This document shows, in pieces, positions 1 to 19,750 of a stretch of DNA of 64,000 nt (within the stretch, counting starts at the first letter, position 1; each line of letters starts with the position of its first letter). The notes under the pieces are model-generated. The model was not told where the DNA came from. It worked only from the letters and a program-made list of their open reading frames with translations, and did no database searches. The stretch lies in NCBI GenBank assembly GCA_011800805.1, contig MPNW01000543.1:1-64000 (forward strand), written 5' to 3'. Origin of the DNA: Hirudo medicinalis. Its lineage: Eukaryota > Annelida > Clitellata > Hirudinida > Hirudinidae. Both the position numbers and the translations under genes were made by a program.

Positions 1-7037
<7,037 letters not shown>

Positions 7038-9131
7038 TCAGTAGTGCACGTTGGATTCCTTGGCGACGGTAAGTCCGAGATAAACTTGGAGAGAGACGAG
7101 TCCAACAAAGAAGGTGAAGAAGATTTCGACCAGGAAGGTCCACATTCCCACGCCCAACATCTGACTGAGAACTCTGTTGGGTCGAAAGATGGACTCAAAT
7201 TAAATCAGTACAAGTTGAACGAGTACAAACAGTGCTCAAACATTTTGCACAAATTTCATAATGAAAACTTGATGCAATAAAACTCCTCTGAACAAAAAAA
7301 AAAGAATAACAAACATCACAAAATCTTTTATCAGTGATGCAGATAAAGCAACAGGATTTGATCTCTGATCTTAGAATTTGTAAACTTACTGTATTACAAA
7401 AGGTCTGTAACAGCTTAGAACAAGGAGGAGTACAACGACTGGGAGACTCGCACGACTCAGATCCAAACGACTGTACAGCCACACCAACATTGCCGTCACG
7501 ATGTGCTGAACCTTATATCAAGTTCATTACTTTTAGGTACTAATTTTTTAAAGCAATTATTTATTAATTCATCAAAAAGTTGAAATAGTAATAACCAAAT
7601 AGGAACATTTGGAATGATGAACATTTCATTCAAACATTCTAGACAAATATTTTAATTTATAAGAAGAAAGTCACAAAATGTAATCAAAAAACAATTTACC
7701 ATTCAATTAATCGGCAACATTTAAATATAATTAAAATACTTCATGGTTGTCCACTCACCAGACTGACGTTGGCGAGGAAGCTCATCTGGATGTACTTCCA
7801 GTCGAACTCAATACCTCGGGCACCGACCCACATCGGCAGGAAGCTGCAACGTTCCAATCGAAAGGCTTAATTAAATTATTGAGGTCAATGATATTAATTT
7901 ACTGTTATTAGGAGGATTATAAGGAAATGTCAATAAAAAAGAATATGAATATACATCATACAATGAAGAAACATATCTAAACGTTTTAAATATAACTAAT
8001 CAAAAGCTTTACTAACCCGGTAGTGACGAGTTCGGCAAAAGCCCAACCCACTCCTGCTATCATGAACTTGAGTTGACCTTTGCCGGCAATCTGCGACATG
8101 ACGAAATACAAGCCGAAAAGATCGGCCACATCCACCGTCGTCTTCAGGAACTCCTGGAGATTAAAGTTTCACGGTCGAATTGATGCAAACTGTAAAATCA
8201 CCTCTGACTGGAAAAACTAACAACATGAAAATGTTTGAAGAAGGCTTTTGCCATGCCAATGTGTCTTAATATTTGAGCGATAAGGATCAAATTGAATTTT
8301 TAAGCAGAACGGACCTGACACGATAGTCACATACTGGTTTGTTAGTCTCCATTTCTTTAAGCATTTCATTTTTAATAGTTTTTTTAATATTTAGCGAGTA
8401 CGATAACACAAATCAATCACGTCAGAGCTCGAAGATTTAAAAAAACTGTTTGAAAAGATCACATCTCAAACACTATCACTGAAAATGTTGCATTAACCAA
8501 TCCAAAGGAAGCTGACATCAACTTTGACACTCAAACAGATTACATTAACTTTAAATTTAAAGAAACTTTAGTTTGTAATTTTTCAAGAAATTTTAATCCT
8601 TTAAAGCAAAAGAAATTATTTCATTGTTCAGAAAATTAAGTGTTATTATAAGTTGAAGAATATTTTAAATAAAGTCCCTAAAGTTGCTAATGACTTTGAA
8701 TCAATATCTGGCAGTAAAAGCACTAACCCCAACAATATTGAAAGAGCCTGGATTGACGTCTGACACAGGGAAGAACGTAGCAAGGAACAGCATTTTGGCG
8801 AGCTGCGTCACCAGATACATGACGCTTGCTTGGACGCATTTCCAAAATGCACTGTATTCGGCTCTGTTTAAAAAGAGATAGTTTGAGATTATTAGTAACC
8901 GTTGGTTTGTGACTAGGATTACAACATTACAACGCCATCTATCAAATATGAGATCAAGCCGGCTGCCGACGAAGCATTTTCGGGGATTGCAACTTAGTCA
9001 AATGATCAGAACCCGAGGTTATTTTCAAGATCGATCAAAATCTTGAATACTAACAATCCGGAATTTTTGTAGACAATAAAATATGGCACGTAAGCCAAAG
9101 CCACGCAGTTCGTAAAATGGAAGAGCGTCAT
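7038..9131 (-). CDS. TMEM147: Transmembrane protein 147
   Basis: ER multipass membrane protein; in vertebrates it associates with the ribosome-translocon and Nicalin-NOMO machinery. Six exons, in transcript order: 9055-9131, 8728-8863, 8017-8153, 7759-7843, 7390-7505 and 7038-7173. Together they give 228 residues, against about 224 in human. The start [18 protein letters not shown] is the conserved N-terminus. Other family segments are [40 protein letters not shown] and [18 protein letters not shown]; the last is the most diagnostic. All phases close: exon 1 ends phase 2, exon 2 phase 0, exon 3 phase 2, exon 4 phase 0, exon 5 phase 2. The hydrophobic C-terminus ends in a short polar tail (AKESNVHY). 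Exons 1-3 all use GTTAGT donors. The gene reads as intact. Confidence 0.95.
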
Positions 9132-10235
9132 GTCGGGCCGATTTCCATAAACACGCGAAACGCAAATCCACTTCACTTTTAGTGCCGTGTGCTTTTAAGG
9201 TATATAACTCTTTAAAATTATAAACCTAAATTATATAATATAACTATTTTACTTTAGTGATTTATTTGTTTATTAAAAATTTTATATTTAATAAAATTAT
9301 TTTTAAGTAGTAATTAAAAGCCTTGCACATGTTCGATCAATCATTTATTTCATTAATTAGAAATTCGAAATAACTTTACAAAATTTTAATTAACATTTAC
9401 CAATACCTACGAGCTTTCAAGAATTATAAATTATTCCAAATAATTATTTATTCTCCTTTGAGCAGCAGTTACAGCTAAAAAAAAAATTACAAATGTTAAT
9501 CTGGCAATCTTCACAAATCACATTACTATACCTGCATAAAGGTAATCGATAACAAACATTGTCTCCATTCATTACGCACTCAGCCTCAGCACTTTGCAAA
9601 TTGCGAGCAAATTTATTATCCTTAAATATATTTAAAAAAATAATAAATGCATTACAATACTAGATGATTTATTATTAACTGAAATAGCTTATTGTTGGTA
9701 AGCTTAACAATTAACAGCTTGCATTTGAAAAGTATTTTGGTATGCTTGATCGCTACATTTTTCGCTTTCTTTCTCCAGTTTGCATCCTTATTGGTTAACT
9801 GATACAATATTTATTTATTTTGAATCACCTCTGCTTTTATTTGATTGTAAATTTAAGGCGCTCTCCCATCTTTTCACAAATTGTTTAAAATTGATTAGAT
9901 TGTTCAGGTCCAATTGCTAAACATGCTCCTCGAGAGGCAAATAATGTCCAACCAATATCTGACAGTGCCGTTATAGGAATCCATAAATATTTTGTTTTGA
10001 AATTTCTTTGGAGCAAGAATTCGAAAACCCATCCATGTTGTTTAAAATGGCTACTGAAAGAGCGTCAGACAATTGCTGCATTTATTTCAATATATATGAA
10101 TCAAACGTCGGCTCATTTCGAAGAAACAAATTAAAAGACGAAAGTTAATTCGGAAATATTCACAAATTGTGATGTTTCGATGGCATAAAAAATCGGAAAA
10201 TTCGTGTAAAAACACGTTTTTTGCGAAAGCCGGTG
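9132..10235. other. Intergenic between TMEM147 and the neuropeptide gene
   Basis: AT-rich stretch holding the TMEM147 promoter region, with no clear TATA box, and the 3' flank of the neuropeptide gene. On the minus strand an AATAAA at 10081-10086, about 150 bases past the neuropeptide stop, is a plausible polyadenylation signal. I see no coding exon or RNA gene. Confidence 0.5.
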
Positions 10236-10871
10236 TTAATTTTCCGTTGATTCGATCACGCCACGCTTCCCTAGGAAGGGATTCTTTCGTTTTTCGGCAT
10301 TTCTCTTTCCAAGGAAGGGGTTGCGTCTTTTGCCGCTGCTCCTTCCAGCAACGAAATCCTTTTTCCCCAGGAATATTTTTCTTCTCTTGCCCAAGAAAAC
10401 ACCCCGACGTTTGTCCCTCAGAGCTTCTAACTCCATGAAGGAATCTTTTCGAGATGTCGCAGGATCCAAGAATTCTCTGACCAAATTTTTGTTGTGATAT
10501 TCTAATTTGTCTTCACCCCTTTCCGCTTCAAGATCTTTTTCCATCCTATTTGGTCTGTCCAACTTGACCGGTCCAACCGGTGAGATGCTTTCGTCCAGAA
10601 TGTCTGCCTCCGCTACTTCATTGTTTTCCAAATTACTCAGAAGATTCCCAAATTCAGCAGCAAGGAGGCATTTCTTGAAGACCGAGGCGTCTTCGCAGCA
10701 TCCCGAATTAAGGTTGCCGAACATCAAGTTGCACGAGTCGCAGAGAAGTTTATTTCTGTCTCTGGAGCAAATGTCTCTTCCAACTATGTAGTCCGCCGAA
10801 GGTGGAATGTCGCTTGCCTGGATGAATTGGAGGAAGCAGACAAGAATGATCCACTTGTACAACATGGCCAT
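10236..10871 (-). CDS. Neuropeptide precursor releasing FL-amide peptides
   Basis: A secreted prohormone of 211 residues. Residues 1-20 form a signal peptide (MAMLYKWIILVCFLQFIQAS). A region with six cysteines follows (C35, C44, C47, C58, C59, C68), then an acidic spacer. Residues 153-203 carry peptides flanked by dibasic sites with glycine amide donors: GVFLG (157-161), KIFLG (165-169), DFVAGRSSG (172-180) and NPFLG twice (184-188, 197-201). Predicted products are GVFL-amide, KIFL-amide, two NPFL-amides and possibly an amidated DFVAGRSS. A 3' splice site (TTTCAG) ends at 10890, so a 5' UTR exon is expected upstream. I chose the MAM start because the first methionine of the open frame lies beyond that splice site. 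FLamide peptides are known in annelids, but I cannot confirm orthology. The cysteine region is a single run of the same exon. Confidence 0.85.
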   Translation of the reverse strand: MAMLYKWIILVCFLQFIQASDIPPSADYIVGRDICSRDRNKLLCDSCNLMFGNLNSGCCEDASVFKKCLLAAEFGNLLSNLENNEVAEADILDESISPVGPVKLDRPNRMEKDLEAERGEDKLEYHNKNLVREFLDPATSRKDSFMELEALRDKRRGVFLGKRRKIFLGKKDFVAGRSSGKRRNPFLGKRNAEKRKNPFLGKRGVIESTEN

Positions 10872-11391
10872 GTTCTTGTTTCTCGAAATCTGAAACAATA
10901 AGAACGAATGACGCTGAATAATATTTCAGATATGTTTATTTATCAGAATAATCCTCTTGAGTAATTTTCAAAATATTTTTCTAAAAATCGCTGAAAACCT
11001 GCAAAAAATGTGAATGGCCTTTCAAATTGAGAGGAAGCATTTTATGGGATCGCGAAGGAAATGAAAAAAAGTTCACGGCTCGTTAAATTTCAAAATTATC
11101 TCATAAGACGACTTCTCCCGTTTTAACTACTCAAAAATTAGCGCCACTTAAATCCTTCGCTGGGAGGTCATTCCATCTTTTAAACCATATTCTCACCACA
11201 TTCAATCTTCCAGTCATCGGGCTCGTCGTCATAAAAAAAAAAAGAAAAACAAAAAAAAACATTTTTATATTTTCCAGACTCAGAGACTCTGATTTTGGTA
11301 ATTTGCTAGTTACCACCTCTAATTTATTTTTAATTCATTTTCGAAGATCTTCCACTGAAATGTTAAATATTTAATTTAATCAGCATGGAAA

Positions 11392-11976
11392 TTATATGAT
11401 GGCAGAAGTTTGTAAAAAGCCATTTCCAGGGCTCAGAAAGGTTCGGGGAGGACGTGACCCCATCACCTGGAAACAAGAGGCAAAAGCGACCACTCGTTCA
11501 CCCCATTCCATCGACTCTTCCAGCGAGGTGTTGGAGCCGAACGAACAGCAGTAAAAGTTGACTGCTGCGAAGCGTGAAATGGAAAACGTTTGCCTAGCTC
11601 TCGACACGGTTGAGTTGACATCGTGGAATCCAACAGATGAACGGGTGGTGCTTCTTTTACTGCTGGAAAAGTTTATCTCCCAATTTGCCTCTGAAGCATG
11701 TCCTCGTAATAATCGTAACCATGGCGATGACGACGCTTCGACAATCTTTGTTGGTGTTTTCCAGGGAATGCGATGAGGATAAAGTTCCTTTATTTCAAAT
11801 AAACGAGTCAGGAGCATGTATTTTGACATCATCTTCGAACAACTACAATCATCACCGGTAAAGGTCCCATTGGAGGGAATTTTACTACTCTCATTAATTA
11901 AATACGCCGTCATTTGTGGACATTGTTGTTGTTCTTGTCTATTGATTGCAATTACAGTGAAAGCCATGAAAACCAT
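11392..11976 (-). CDS. Unrecognised 194-residue open frame (uncertain)
   Basis: A single uninterrupted frame in a locally GC-richer patch. It starts MVFMAFTVIAINRQEQQQC. An in-frame stop lies 42 bases upstream of this methionine, and the sequence between reads as a hydrophobic stretch. The rest has several cysteines, no domain I recognise and no repeat. A 194-codon frame could occur by chance in a window of this size, and overlapping frames exist on the other strand. It lies upstream of the neuropeptide gene on the same strand, with no splice evidence linking the two. Treat it as a candidate only. Confidence 0.2.
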   Translation of the reverse strand: MVFMAFTVIAINRQEQQQCPQMTAYLINESSKIPSNGTFTGDDCSCSKMMSKYMLLTRLFEIKELYPHRIPWKTPTKIVEASSSPWLRLLRGHASEANWEINFSSSKRSTTRSSVGFHDVNSTVSRARQTFSISRFAAVNFYCCSFGSNTSLEESMEWGERVVAFASCFQVMGSRPPRTFLSPGNGFLQTSAII

Positions 11977-13621
11977 GAAAACCAGGGAGGTGTACAGAAA
12001 TGGAAGAGGAGCGCGTTACGTTTTAAATCGACTGTCATTACTTTGATTATTATGCGTAATTACTGTTGCTATTATTGCTACTATTGTTAATATTAACATT
12101 AATTTTATTTTATTTTCATTTTTTTATAAAAGCATTTAATGTTAAATTATGAATAATAATTTTTTTAAGCCTGGCCCATCGTCCTTCGTACATTTATGAA
12201 TAAATAAATAAATAATAGGAAATCAAAACTAATTAAAATGTATCATCTCATTATGGATATTAATTAAAACTAAAATTAACCTAATTAACTAAACTGAGAG
12301 AAAGCTAATCAAGGTAAAGGTTTGAAACTACACGGAAACAATTGTTTGAGGCCGAACGTCCACCGCGGTAAGTTGGGGAGTTAGGAAGACTTTGATTCCA
12401 TCAAAACCTCTCCAGTTGCTTATCTTGGAATTCCATTATCGAAGAGTCATGAGACCACTTCATGGAGTGTTTTCCAGCTGAAGGTTGAGTCTATTTCCGA
12501 CCAGCCATGTTTGTCCTGCTCACACGAATCACTTGTGAAGTTTTAGCGCCCTTATTCGCGCCGATAACAGCTGCCAAGCGATTGGAATTAATTGGATTTT
12601 TTTTGTGGTAACGTGAAACATTCTGAAATTAAGTATTAATTATTGTCCTCTAATAATAACTTAATGAGTTGAGATGAATGTCGTAATGGTTGAATTGATT
12701 TATTAATGTTTTAAATAATTTTTAAGGACATTTCAAACAACACAGAAACATTTTGCATCGCAACAACGTCTGCCAAAAGTGTCGAGTTTCCGAGCGAAAT
12801 GAAAGCAAAAAATTGGCGGGAATGAAAATTCGTCTGCTCCGTGATTTTAAGATCACGACAACCTTAATGATGAAGGGGGCGATATTTGGCAGGTTCAAAG
12901 TTCAAAGATCAGACGAGGTTTTAAGCTTAAAGACGAACGTAGCACGAAATTTGAAAGTCATTTTTGAAGGTGTTATTATAAATACTGTCACTGTGTTTAT
13001 TAATATTATTGTTATTATTATTATTATTATTATTATTAAAATGACACTTTTAAATAATCATAAGAAAATGTGGTTTAATGTAAAGTAATTATTATTATTA
13101 TATAAATGTAACTACTAAAACAAAAGGTGAGCTATTGTCAGTGATTCTAGTGATTAACAAGTTACCTTAGCAACATGTAGTAATTTATCATTCAAAGGTT
13201 TTTTTATTCTTTTCTTTTTAATTCTGCAATAATAAAATGCAAAATTCAACAGGCAACCTAGACGTCGTATTGATTAATCTTATGAAGATATACAAATAAT
13301 TTTACATTTTAATAAATTAATTGAATATATATTTATTTATTCAGATTATGGGCTGAATTTCAAAAGCCGTTCTTAAAATATGCAGTGGGCTGATGAATTG
13401 TTAAAAAAATATAAATTTGCATAAATTTACAGACGTATGAATCAAATTTGCAAAAAGCATTTGTCATTGCAAAAGCACCAGAATATGTTTATTAGAGTTC
13501 GTTTCGACGAAAAAAATCAATTTAATATTTCAAGAAAATAAAGTATATTCATTAAAGAAAATAGATGAAAATAATGGCCTGCCGTAAAAAAAAACATTGT
13601 GAAGATGAAAGCGACACCACA

Positions 13622-13700
13622 GGACCAATCATAGCAGGGGAAACAGAAAATCGCAAGCCAATAATATGCGAGGAAACATTCCCCTATCTCTGATTGGTCC
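13622..13700. repeat. Imperfect inverted repeat with CCAAT arms
   Basis: The outer arms GGACCAATCA (13622-13631) and TGATTGGTCC (13691-13700) are perfect reverse complements. A second inner pair, AGGGGA (13636-13641) and TCCCCT (13680-13685), extends the stem across short mismatched bulges. About 38 bases form the loop. It could be a small fold-back element or paired CCAAT-box sites. Confidence 0.7.
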
Positions 13701-14779
13701 GAAATTATCATGTGGACTTTGAAAGAAAAATAATTTTGAATTTGTATATAATCGTTTTTTTTTGACGGAATTGATTATTGATACATTAATTATGTAATAA
13801 TGTAATAATTTATTATTTCCAAATTTATTTAATTTTTTAATTTTTGATAAAGATTGAATACAAATTAGTTTTTAATAAATGTATTTCATGGAATTTTGAG
13901 TCGTAAATCAATACAAAGACATCGCTGAAAGTGAATTCCTTTCATGAAATTTAAGATTTACAGCCGATATTCGAGTGCAATCTCATAAACATTTGTGATT
14001 TAAATGTAATTCAAGAAATTAAAAAAATATCATTTTAATTACATTAAAGCATCTTTATAATTGTTTGGTTCTTGAATACACCTTTCAATGCCCCGTCAAA
14101 AGATGGCGGAAGTAAATATATTATTTTAAAAAAAAAGAATAAATATATTTTTAATATATTAATTAAGAAAATGAGGATTCCAGGAAGAATGATGGAAATT
14201 TAAATTAAATGAATCGACTCCCATTATCCACAATAACCATCGTGATGATGATGATGATGATGGCGCTAAAGATGATGATGATGATGGTGGTGGTGGTGAT
14301 GATGATGAAGCTAACAATGTATTTGTATTTATCCGTTCTTTTGAGTGCCTTATGTATCCGCACGCAGTACATTAATATATATTAATAATATACATTAATA
14401 ATATATATTATAATATTAATAATATATATTAATAATATACATTAATAATATATATTATAATAAACATTAATAAAATAAATATATTTATAATATATTTTTA
14501 TATAATCTATATTTATATATATATATATATTATATATATATAATATATTTTTTTATAATATATATTTATAATATATATATATTATTAATGTTGTTTTAAT
14601 TACTTCTTGCGCAATAATTCAACTAACAGCCTATAATTCTCTGTTGGATTTCCGTTGAATTCCGAATAAATAAATATATTAATAGTAACACCAATAAACA
14701 TTTCAAACATCCTTGAATTTATTGCACCAAGTTCCCACACGAACCCACCATTGAAAGAATTGTGATGTCTTTATGTGAC

Positions 14780-15022
<243 letters not shown>

Positions 15023-16029
15023 GACGTTAATCATTATTAATTATTACACTTCAGAATAATTATTATTAATTGTTATTCGCGACGTCAACTGTGTTCAGTT
15101 CACCCAACAATCGCATTTTAAAAATTCTTTAAATTTAAATGACTGAAAATCCTTAAAGAAAACAAAAACAAATTGATAAAAATCATCGAGAAATGGACGA
15201 AAATGTTAGGAATATTTTTAGAAATGGGACATGACTTTCTCTTTAGAATGTGCACTTTCTTCAAGAACCCAGTTTCCACCATCCCTTTGCCTTACTCAGG
15301 GCCGCCGAGATCTCCCCCATCTCGGGGGGGAAGGCAAGAACCTAGGAGCCCGGCAATTTTTATTTGAAATATCAAAATTTTACAATAATCATCTCATTGT
15401 TGCTTTTCCATGACTTAATTGTCATAACATACAAATCATGACATAGGCCCCTGGCCGCCTTGCCTGGAGTCCCGAGATTTGTGTAGGTCCTGGCAGAACC
15501 GGTGCACGGCAAATAATGACAAGTGATTGTTTTAAATGATTCAATTAATTAAACGCAGTTAATTAAATTTTTAAAATTAAAAGTATTAATTGAGTAATTA
15601 TTGATATTTTAAAATTAATTATATATTTAAATAAATAATTTAAGCCAACAGAGTTAGTTATTTTAATAACAACAATTATTATTATTCATTATATCAACAT
15701 CAGATGGAATTCTAATTATCAGTCTCATTAATATTGAATGGCTTGTTACTATTTAGTGACCTGTGAACTTTCAATCGGTCAATTATTGAATAATAATAAT
15801 GAAGAGCATCTTTTCAACACGATGAGATGATTTGCATTCAATCCTGTGAATTCTTTCTTCACTTTTTTTGCTTCACGACTTATTTTTCATAAATTTGTTT
15901 GTTTTTTGGTGGCACGTTTTTGATTTCAATTCAAACATTAATTTCATTAAATTAATTTCAATCTTTCCCTCGTTAAAGAAACAAGAAAGAAACGGGCATG
16001 TGTTGGAAACATTCTTGAGTGCTTTTAGA

Positions 16030-16145
16030 CGAAAGTAATATTTTCAATATCTCCAATATTTTCAATATTTTCATTATTTTCAATATTTTCAAAATTTCCA
16101 AAATTTTCAATATTTTCAATATTTTCAAAATTTTCAATATTTTAA
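16030..16145. repeat. Degenerate 9-base AATATTTTC tandem repeat
   Basis: Roughly twelve tandem copies of a 9-base unit reading TTTTCAATA, with variants such as TCTCCAATA, TTTTCAAAA and TTTTCATTA. No coding potential. Confidence 0.8.
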
Positions 16146-16904
16146 TTAAATATTTTTAACATTGAAGTATTCATCTGGTTCCTGCTAAATTCTTCATCTG
16201 GTCTTGGAGACCAAGGACGATGATAAACTGACTCGTGAGATTTTCATGATTTTTCTGACATTAAGTAACCACATTCTTCTCATCGAATTAAATGTTGGTG
16301 TCAAGAAATAAATTCAATTTAATGTCCGTGCAATTGATATTTGTAATAATATTATTATTAATGTATTACAAAAAATAAATATAATAAATTACAAATATTA
16401 TTTATTATTGAGTATAATAATAACAACCCAATCTATCATTTAAAACGAAATTTCAAGAGAATCACAGCAAAATAACGTCTAAACTTTAAAAATGTCTTCG
16501 GATAGCTAATTTTTAATCGAGGAAAGTCATTAACAGCCTCATGTCGGGCTAATGATTCGTGTTTTGGACTTTCAGAAAATGTTCTTTCATCTCCTGAGAA
16601 GGGATTGGATTCAATTTCTTAAGAAGGGATTGGACTCAATTTCTTGGTCTTAATTTGAACTTTTGATCTCATCTCTTTCAAACGCCACCAGGACAACGAC
16701 AATGCCGCATGAATCTTCAGGTGCCTCAAAAATCAGAGAGGGAAGTTGCAGGAGAGGAGTTTGAAATTAATCTTTGATTTTAAATGCTATTTTTGCCAAT
16801 TATTGGCCGACGATTTCAGATTTGAATTGATTGAATAAGTTGAAATACCTCGAATTTTGACCGATATTTGCCAGATGATGATGATGGTGATGATGGTGAT
16901 GATG

Positions 16905-16956
<52 letters not shown>

Positions 16957-18980
16957 CGATGATGGTGATGGTGGTGGCGATGACGATGACGATGACGATG
17001 CTGGTTTGGTAAATATATGCCTAGTTGTATGACTGCATGTCTGTTTTTTTACGTACGTTGAATGTTAATGTTTGTATGCTAAGCTTGCACATTGTATAGG
17101 TTGTGTGTTTGAATATGTCGGAGGACAAGAATATTGTTAGTTTAAAAATAAAGATTACTAGGAATGCAAGTATGACGCAACTGTTGATGTTAGTGTTGTA
17201 ATACTACACGCGCTCTAAGGAATTAATAATAATAATAAATTATAATAATTATAATTATAATATTAAATTAATTATTATATTAAATAATATTAAATAATAA
17301 TATTAAATTAATATTATATAGTAATATAATTATTGTTATTATTAATATTATATTTGTTTTAATGTCATTATTACCATTAATATCAGTAATAGTCGATTCG
17401 ATATGCGAATAACTTCAGAGAATCTGGCATTATTCACTTTATGGTTCGTGATCAATTGTTCATAAAATTACAACATTAAATCTTACTTTTTGTTTTGAAT
17501 TTAATAATAATAATATTACTATTTCTATTATTTATTAATACTGATTATTTATTTTATTTAATTGCTTTAACTAATTATTCAACAATTATTTTTCAATTTA
17601 GTCCTATTAGAACATTAGCTTCTACCATCTTAACCTAATTAAACCTTAATTAAAAATAATTAACATTAATAATAATAACATTCAACAATAATGAAAATAT
17701 TTAATAACAAAAATATTTAATTTTAATATTTAATTACAATATTAATTATAATAATATTTAATTAAACCAGTCTGATTCGGCGCATAAATTCCTCCACAAG
17801 ACTCTGCTAAGTCAAAGTCCCTGACCATTCGCTGACAGACAAGAATTAAGGAAGAGTTCAAGAGAATGATTTGTGAGTTTCTTCCACCTCCCCTTCCATC
17901 TCTCCAGCGACGTCGTAGGCTTTGATGAATAAATCCATCTTGATTAATTAGCATTAGGGACCTCCCACGTCGATAAAGAAAAGTTATTAACAAGTTTTAT
18001 CATGTTTTATCGACTGCGAATAACTTAACTAACCAATGTATTCGTTATTTCTGGAAGTATTCAATTTAAAGAGGTAAATACTGAAACGATCCACAATAAA
18101 ATCGACATCTTAAAATTCATATTTACAAAAAAAAATTATATTTAGCAGTTTAAAAACCATTAAATCAACGTCAACGAACCCTGAAAATGTCCCAACTGAT
18201 GAACGGACTTTAGCTTCTTCAAAACATTCGTTCGTTCAATCAACAGAGCGAGTGAATGACTGAGAAAGAATTGAATTCAAGCACAACTTGAACTTGTCTC
18301 CAACCAAGCGCAGGGCCTCCGAAACTTTCAACTCTCAGCGTCACAAGGAAGGCCTTTATATAGACCAAGGACGGACGGATGGAAGGGCAGCTGGGTGAAA
18401 TGTAATGTGACGTTGACTACGACGATGGTGATGGCGGTGGTGATGATGATTATGTCGACGACGATGATGATGACGATGACGGTGATGCCATAAATCTTGA
18501 ATACTAGACAATTATTAAAAATGATAAATGTAACAATGGCATTAACTGACGTGAGCTTTAAATGAAAAAGCAAACTAAATTATCGACGCTAATTTTTCCA
18601 AATTCTTATTTAATCAGGGATCAATTCCGTCATCACTTGATCGGATTACGAAGCCAAACGAAGAAATTTGAATCGATTGAAGAAGAAAATTGATAGAAGA
18701 AAGGAAATGCTTTAAGCTCAATCAATTATTTTTTATTAAAATTACCTTTATGAATTCAATTAATGTCCATTTTATGTTAGTTGTGATTGATAGTTTTTGG
18801 CAAGTTCTAGGTTATTCCATTCATGGATTCAAGAAAGGGAGGGAGAATCATGTTTCAACTTGAATTTCTCAGTGGAGACGTCGATGTTTGGAAGGAGTTC
18901 AGTGTTTAAATATATTTCAGAAATCCTTGATTTTCAGCTTCTCTGCTTCTTCTTTGAACGTTTGTGACTTTATTTGGCAC

Positions 18981-19047
18981 ACTAATAATGATAATAATGC
19001 AGACTAATAATGATAATAATGCAGACTAACAATGTTAATAATGCAGA
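18981..19047. repeat. Three copies of a 22-bp repeat
   Basis: Three tandem units built on ACTAATAATGATAATAATGC plus AG. The third is diverged (ACTAACAATGTTAATAATGC). The unit length equals that of the minisatellite at 1332-1830, but the sequence differs. Confidence 0.8.
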
Positions 19048-19642
19048 CTAATAGTGTTGCCACTGAGTTGACAAAATATTCTTGGAATATTAAATTGTGA
19101 ACCAGGACTTATTAAATTGATTGCTAAGAAGCCACGAAACAGTGACATTTAAAAAAAAAATCCGATTAATTAATTATTGATTAAAATAAATTAATTTGAT
19201 AAAATAATGAAATATAAGCGTTTAAGTTATTTAAGCGATTGCTTCACTAATGAAATGTTGTAAAAACGTTTGAAAAAACAACAAACAATGGAAATCCCAC
19301 GAAACAAGTTTCTATCGAATTTCAAGGTGGAAAAAAGTTGACGAAATTTATTGGAATTCTCGCTCAAATTGAATTAAAAATAAACATTTCTCCGACGCCA
19401 TCTTCCTTGCAAACGTTCCACCCGCGTGAAATTATTTCAAATTTATCTCCAAATTGGGCGTCGTATTCATTCCTATCTCACTTGTAGAAAAACAGGTGTT
19501 TTCTCGTCGTCATGACAACGATCTCTACATGGTGATGGATTTGCCAGGAGTCGTCTGCTACTCCAGAAGGAAGGAAATAGAACCAAAAATACAGGAGAAC
19601 TCGAGCTGAGTTTAAAAATGTTTAAAACAAACTTATTCTTAT

Positions 19643-19750
19643 AAATTACACATTTTTTTAATTTATTTTGGAAATTACACATTTTTTTAATTTATTTTGG
19701 AAATTACACATTTTTTAAATTTATTTTGGAAATTACACATTTTTTAATTC
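19643..19750. repeat. About four copies of a 28-29-bp A/T-rich repeat
   Basis: Tandem units made of AAATTACACATTTTTT followed by AATTTATTTTGG. The copies are nearly identical apart from changes in T-run length, so the array looks recent. Confidence 0.85.
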
